Shown here piece by piece: positions 59,903 to 64,000 of a stretch of DNA of 64,000 nt. Position 1 is the stretch's first letter. Every line of letters begins with the position of its first letter. Under the pieces are notes generated by a model, which was given only the letters and a program-made list of their open reading frames with translations, was not told the origin of the DNA and searched no databases. The position numbers and the translations under genes are program-made. The DNA lies in NCBI RefSeq assembly GCF_004320525.1, contig NZ_SIHX01000009.1:62001-126000 (forward strand). The letters are read 5' to 3'. This DNA comes from Arthrobacter sp. S39 (GTDB taxonomy: Bacteria > Actinomycetota > Actinomycetes > Actinomycetales > Micrococcaceae).

Positions 59903-61192
59903 TCAGGCCCGCTGCGGCGAACCGAGCTCCACCGGGTCTTCGTCGGTGAGGTAGGCAAGCTCCGAGTGGGCTGCGATGTCGATGCCGCGGAGTTCGTCTT
60001 CAGGCTTGATGCGCAGGCCAATGATCCGGTCGAGAATCTTAGCCAGGATCCAGGTGACCCCGAACGAGTACACCAGGACCGTGACAGTGGCCAGAGCCTG
60101 GACCCCGAGCAGGTCAACGCCGCCGCCATAGAAGAGGCCGCTCACTCCGTTCGGAGCTGCATCGGTGGCGAACAGGCCGATCAGCAGGGTTCCGAGGATG
60201 CCACCCACGAGGTGGACGCCGACGACGTCGAGTGAATCGTCGTAGCCAAGGCGGAACTTCAGTTCGATGGCGAGGGAGCAGACGGCTCCGGCGATGGCAC
60301 CGATGGCCAGTGCGCCGAGCGGGCTGACCGCACCACAGGCCGGTGTGATGGCAACGAGGGCTGAGATCAGGCCGGACGCTGCGCCCATGCTGGTGGCCGC
60401 CCCATGGCGGAGACGCTCAACCAGGGCCCAGGCGAGGAGCCCGGCAGAAGCTGCCACTGCTGTGTTCAGGAAAACAACGGAGGCGGACTGCCCGGCGGAG
60501 AGTGCCGAGCCTGCATTGAAGCCGAACCAGCCCACCCAGAGCAGTCCAGCACCAACGAGCACCAGCGGACGGCTGTGCGGCTTGGTGTGCTCCATCTTGG
60601 GCCAGCCGGAACTCTTGCCCAGGACCAGGGCCAGGGCGAGAGCCGCGGCGCCGGCGTTCATGTGCACTGCGGTTCCACCGGCGAAGTCGATTGCCTTGAT
60701 GCCGCTCGCGATCCAGCCGCCGGTAACGCTGCCGTCGGCCGAAGAGAAGGCGAACACCCAGTGCGCGATGGGGAAGTAGACGATGGTTGCCCAGATTCCG
60801 GCAAACAGCATCCAGGCGCCGAACTTCATACGTCCGGCTGCCGCTCCCGCAACCAGGGCCGTGGTGACACAGGCGAAGAACAGTTGGAATGCTGCAAAGA
60901 GAATCACCGGAATGGACGCTGCCTCATCTGCGGCGAGCAACTGCCCCATACCAGGGAACTCCGTAATGTCCCCAATGAGTCCCAGGCCGCCCACGGAATT
61001 TCCGAAAGCCATCGAGTAGCCAAACAGCGCCCAGAGCACTGCCACCAGGCTCGCGCCGCCAAAGCACATCATCATCATGTTGAGAATGCGACGAGACCCC
61101 ACCATGCCCCCGTAAAACAGGGCCAGGGCGGGGATCATCATACAGACCAGCGCAGAGCTGGCCAGAATCCAAGCGACATTTCCCGAATCCAT
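59903..61192 (-). CDS. amt: Ammonium transporter
   Basis: 429 residues from ATG 61192 behind AAAGGGGT; the frame opens at 61312. Eleven membrane segments. Signatures: FYGGMVGSRRILNMMMMCFGG, YFPIAHWVF, DFAGGTAVHMNAGAAALAL (first pore His) and GVHLVGGILG (second pore His). The C-terminal cytosolic tail ends EDPVELGSPQRA. Amt/Mep channels import ammonium and are usually gated by GlnK; no glnK gene is adjacent. Confidence 0.95.
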   Translation of the reverse strand: MDSGNVAWILASSALVCMMIPALALFYGGMVGSRRILNMMMMCFGGASLVAVLWALFGYSMAFGNSVGGLGLIGDITEFPGMGQLLAADEAASIPVILFAAFQLFFACVTTALVAGAAAGRMKFGAWMLFAGIWATIVYFPIAHWVFAFSSADGSVTGGWIASGIKAIDFAGGTAVHMNAGAAALALALVLGKSSGWPKMEHTKPHSRPLVLVGAGLLWVGWFGFNAGSALSAGQSASVVFLNTAVAASAGLLAWALVERLRHGAATSMGAASGLISALVAITPACGAVSPLGALAIGAIAGAVCSLAIELKFRLGYDDSLDVVGVHLVGGILGTLLIGLFATDAAPNGVSGLFYGGGVDLLGVQALATVTVLVYSFGVTWILAKILDRIIGLRIKPEDELRGIDIAAHSELAYLTDEDPVELGSPQRA

Positions 61193-61491
61193 GGGAAACC
61201 CCTTTCGTGATGCGAAGAGAGAACGGAAATTGCCGGTCAGAGCCGCTCCGGAGGAGGGACGCGGAATCAGTACCACGTTCATCGGAGGGCAGCTATTGCC
61301 GTCTGGTTCCAACTGTATGGCGGCAGTTCCGCGGTGGGTTTCCGGCTGGTTAAATCGACGTTTCGGTCACGGGCACGCCAGTTTCACACGTCTCTCCAGC
61401 GCACTTTGGCGATAGGGAATCGCCGGATCTGACGCTCGATCTGATGCCGGATTTGCGGGAAGGGTCAGCCTGGGCAGGATAGCGAGCCCAG
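61193..61491. other. Leader region of the amt gene
   Basis: 299 bases without a supported gene. A small hairpin GGCGAT-AGGGA-ATCGCC is at 61408-61424. I see no convincing AmtR or GlnR box. Promoter not resolved. Confidence 0.4.
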
Positions 61492-62193
61492 TTACTTGGC
61501 GGAGATGGCCAAAAACTTGATGGGCAGGTCCAGCAGCTCCAGCGGCCCGTGCGGACCCTCGCCATCCAGCAGGAGGGAGTCGCCAGCTTCCATGGAGTAC
61601 TCGTAGGCGCCGTGCCCGTAAACCATCTTCCCCGCCAGCATGTAGATGAACTCCGTGCCCGGATGCTGGAACAGCGGAAAAACATCTGAGGCGTCGGTGA
61701 GCGTGACAAGCGTGGGCTCCAGCGCGTCGGTCCGGCCCTTGAGCGTGCCCAGGACGCGGTACTCGTGGCCGTGCTGCGTGCCGCTGCGGACCGTCAGGCT
61801 GCCCTGGCCGCTTTTGGTGAACGTGGCGTCCCGGTCCGTGTCGGCGCCGCGGAAGAGTGCGGTCACGGGAATCTTGAGGCCGTCGGCCAGCCGCTGGAGC
61901 GTGGTCAGCGAGCAGGAGGTGGTTGCCGTTTCGATCCGCGAGATCATGGCCTTGGACAGGCCCGTCCGGGCAGCGAGCTCCGCCGAGGACAGGCCATTGG
62001 CGGTGCGGTAGTGCCGGACTTGCGTGGCGATGACCTGCTCCAGTTTTCCTGAGACGGCGCCGTGGTCCGCAGCGGCGCCTGCGCCCGGATCCGCTGTGCC
62101 CGGATCGGTGCCGGGATAGACGACGGCGGCGCTTCCGGCGGCGGTTGTCGCGGCGCCGGTTTCCTCCGGGACGTGATTGGTCATAGGAGCCAT
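61492..62193 (-). CDS. XRE-family regulator with C-terminal cupin
   Basis: About 233 residues from ATG 62193 (62184 also possible). HTH: QVIATQVRHYRTANGLSSAELAARTGLSKAMISRIETATTSCSLTTLQRLADGL. Cupin: LFQHPGTEFIYMLAGKMVYGHGAYEYSMEAGDSLLL, a small-molecule sensor. The N-terminal 50 residues are Ala/Gly/Asp-rich. Family members control amino-acid or polyamine use. Same strand as amt with a 299-base gap. Confidence 0.88.
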   Translation of the reverse strand: MAPMTNHVPEETGAATTAAGSAAVVYPGTDPGTADPGAGAAADHGAVSGKLEQVIATQVRHYRTANGLSSAELAARTGLSKAMISRIETATTSCSLTTLQRLADGLKIPVTALFRGADTDRDATFTKSGQGSLTVRSGTQHGHEYRVLGTLKGRTDALEPTLVTLTDASDVFPLFQHPGTEFIYMLAGKMVYGHGAYEYSMEAGDSLLLDGEGPHGPLELLDLPIKFLAISAK

Positions 62194-62324
62194 CTTAGGT
62201 TGAGCTCCCCGGGTGCGGCGGTGCGTTGCCTGCGGCCGCGCGCCGCAGGGTCGGCGCAACCATAGCCAAAGGGCAGCACAATGCCTAGTGTTTTTATCGG
62301 GCATGGGGGTGAAAGGAACTTTCG

Positions 62325-62875
62325 ATGCGTACCTTGACCTACAGCGCCGCGTGCAGCGTCGACGGGTACATCGCCGGCACCGACGGCTCCTTCGACTGGC
62401 TCTATTTCAGCCCCGACGTGGAAGAACTCATGGGCCAATACTGGTCCACCGTGGATACCGTCCTGATGGGCCGGAAAACCTGGGAGTTCGCGGCGGGGCA
62501 GGACATTGGCGATGAGCCGGGTTCCGCAGGCAACGAGGGCAGCGGCATTCCGGCTGTTGCCACCTACCTTTCTCCCGCACGCTGACCGAGGCGCCGGAAG
62601 GAGTCGAGCTTGTCTCCTCTGACGCCGGCGGGTTCGTGAACCGGCTGAAGCAGCAGCCCGGAAAGGGAATCTTCCTGATGGGCGGCGGTGAGCTCGCGGC
62701 GTCGCTCTTCGAAGCCGGCGCCATCGATGTGGTCAGCCTCAACGTTCACCCGGTTTTGCTGGGCTCCGGCGTTCCGTTCTTCAGGCCCCAGACACGCCGG
62801 TTAGCCCTCGAACTGACGGAATCACGCGCCATCGACGGCGGCTGCGTGCTGATGACGTATCGCGTCCGGAACTGA
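62325..62875 (+). pseudogene. Dihydrofolate-reductase-like (RibD C-terminal) gene, frameshifted
   Basis: Begins RTLTYSAACSVDGYIAGTDGSFDWL (family start) and stops at 62585. The missing middle resumes in another frame as LTEAPEGVELVSSDAGGFVNRLKQQPGKGIFLMGGGELAASL to 62875. Joining requires one extra base in the TTT run at about 62569-62571 (CTTT to CTTTT), giving TYLFSRTLTEAPEG. A lost T in a homopolymer would be a real mutation or a sequencing error. GAAAGGAA precedes the ATG. Confidence 0.88.
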
Positions 62876-62894
62876 GCTGGCGGGGGGCAGGCGG

Positions 62895-62910
62895 CCGCTG
62901 AGGCCAGCGG
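62895..62910. terminator. Small hairpin between convergent genes
   Basis: CCGCTG-AGGC-CAGCGG, between the pseudogene and the allantoate amidohydrolase-like gene. Weak bidirectional terminator candidate. Confidence 0.35.
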
Positions 62911-62924
62911 AAAGAAAGCCGCGC

Positions 62925-64000
62925 CTATCCGATGCCGCGCGCCTCGCCCAGCAGCCCTGCCAGTGAGTCCGCGAGCGCAACGGCGCCGGCCTCGGCGTCC
63001 CAGTCCTCCACCAGCTCGTCCGGCGAATGCGAAACGCCCGTGGGGTTGCGGATGAACAGCATTGCCGTGGGGATCTGCGAACCCAGCACACCGGCGTCGT
63101 GCCCTGCCCCGGTGTCCAGCACAGGCGCGGCCGGCAGCAGCTCCTGCAGCCGGTCCCGCAGCCCGGCATCAAAGCGCACCGTCGGGCTGCGGGACTCCAT
63201 GCTGAGGCTGGAGGTGCAGCCTTCCTCGGCCGCCATGACCTGGGCGTTGAGCCCGATGGCTTCCACCAGCGCCGCGGTGACGGAATCGTCCGGGTGCCGC
63301 ACGTCGATCCACAGGTCCACGCGGGAGGCGATCACGTTGGTTCCGCCGGGGACGGGATGGATCCGCCCCACGGTGGCCCGTGCATCACGGTACTTCCGCG
63401 CTGTGTCGCGGATGCCCACCATGACCTTGGCGGCGGCGATCATGGGGTCCTTCCGGTCCTTCATGAGCGTGGTGCCCGCGTGGTTGCCCTCACCGGTGAG
63501 CGTCAGTTTCCACCGGCCGTGGCCCAGGATCGATGACCCGATGGCGACCGGTTGGTTCAGGTCGATCAGGCCCCTCCCCTGCTCCACGTGCAGCTCCACA
63601 AATACGCCCAGCTGCTGGAGCGCCTTGTAGTCGGCGCCGATCAGCCGAGGGTCCTGTCCGTTGGCGGCGGCCACGTCCGCGTAGGTGTTCCCGTCGGGAT
63701 CCTTGAGCCGGCGGGCCTTGTCCGGGTCGAGTTCGCCGGTCAGCAGGCGGGATCCCAGGCAGGGCACGCCAAACCGCGACCCTTCTTCCTCGGGGAACAC
63801 GGCGATGGCCAGCGGGCGGCGCGGACGGAGGCCACGCGCTTTGAGGAGGTCGACGGCGACCAGCGCCGAGGCGACTCCCAGCGGCCCGTCGTACTCACCG
63901 CCGCCGGGGACAGAGTCGAGATGGCTGCCGGTGACCACGGCGTTCCGCCGCGTACCTGTCGCGGTATCCCACCACGCCCAGATGATGCCGTTCTGGTCGG
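62925..64000 (-). CDS. Allantoate amidohydrolase/N-carbamoylase-like M20 hydrolase (N-terminus beyond window)
   Basis: At least 357 residues; the frame is open to base 64000. Metal-site motifs: TGSHLDSVPGGGEYDGPLGV, PEEEGSRFG, ELHVEQGRGLID, then GEGNHAGTTLMKDRKDP and GAGHDAGVLGSQIPTAM. This is the family of allantoate amidohydrolase, ureidoglycine hydrolase and L-N-carbamoylase. Allantoate is favoured because uraD-uraH sit in the same window, but specificity is not proven. Confidence 0.9.
   Translation of the reverse strand, partial: DQNGIIWAWWDTATGTRRNAVVTGSHLDSVPGGGEYDGPLGVASALVAVDLLKARGLRPRRPLAIAVFPEEEGSRFGVPCLGSRLLTGELDPDKARRLKDPDGNTYADVAAANGQDPRLIGADYKALQQLGVFVELHVEQGRGLIDLNQPVAIGSSILGHGRWKLTLTGEGNHAGTTLMKDRKDPMIAAAKVMVGIRDTARKYRDARATVGRIHPVPGGTNVIASRVDLWIDVRHPDDSVTAALVEAIGLNAQVMAAEEGCTSSLSMESRSPTVRFDAGLRDRLQELLPAAPVLDTGAGHDAGVLGSQIPTAMLFIRNPTGVSHSPDELVEDWDAEAGAVALADSLAGLLGEARGIG

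Noticed and set aside
61408..61424. Possible AmtR or GlnR operator before amt
   Set aside because: The GGCGAT/ATCGCC hairpin does not match either consensus and no nitrogen-regulator gene is near.

Overview
The window is GC-rich chromosomal DNA from a high-GC Gram-positive bacterium, most likely a member of the Micrococcaceae close to Arthrobacter or Pseudarthrobacter. This rests on gene content recognised by eye: a DUF3073 protein, a 13E12/DUF222 HNH endonuclease, an HspR-type HAIR element before clpB, RskA-type anti-sigma factors, a guanidine-III riboswitch, and many starts with a TAnnnT box 6-7 nt upstream, the layout of leaderless actinobacterial mRNAs. Genes are dense on both strands. 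I see no rRNA, tRNA, CRISPR array, insertion sequence or prophage. Most of it is core or semi-core chromosome rather than an island.

Layout. 0-5.3 kb: end of a membrane glycosyltransferase coupled to a STAS/anti-sigma-kinase partner-switching pair, a GAF histidine kinase, and two ureide genes (uraD, uraH). 5.3-10 kb: purF-purM, a VOC protein and a DUF3073 protein. 10-17 kb: a septum-formation-family membrane protein, a large LuxR-type ATPase regulator with HTH domains at both ends, a SnoaL-like protein, and clpB under a HAIR element. 17-21 kb: a lipoprotein and a molybdate operon (HTH-TOBE regulator, modA, modB, modC). 21-31 kb: metabolic and small genes (flavin oxidase, DUF4031-HD, trpF, hutD, ferritin), a riboswitch-controlled pair of SMR guanidinium exporters, and an ABC exporter. 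31-43 kb: AKR, MBL hydrolase, DEAD-box helicase with a probable attenuator leader, an MFS pump divergent from soxR, an Lrp-like regulator divergent from an amidohydrolase plus MHS transporter, and a CynX-type MFS. 43-53 kb: trmB, a WXG100-headed protein with a small partner, DUF1206, and two separate ECF sigma loci. 53-64 kb: DMP19-like protein divergent from a SWIM/SNF2 helicase, HNH endonuclease, a beta-propeller glycosidase, an ammonium transporter, an XRE-cupin regulator, a frameshifted RibD-C family gene, and an allantoate-amidohydrolase-like gene cut by the right edge.

How parts may work together. Nitrogen acquisition recurs: ureide genes at both ends, molybdate uptake (needed by xanthine dehydrogenase), the ammonium transporter, and the amidohydrolase/MHS pair. 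Stress and metal control also recurs: SoxR box, HAIR element, possible IdeR/DtxR box before ferritin, guanidine riboswitch, and an ECF sigma factor whose own promoter and a divergent lipoprotein promoter share one sequence with identical spacing.

The least explained items are the four copies of a 23-26 nt intergenic repeat (9.4 and 56.7 kb), the WXG100 fusion pair (44.1-46.1 kb), the helical insertion in the glycosyltransferase, and the DEAD-box leader. All calls come from reading the sequence; no database was searched.
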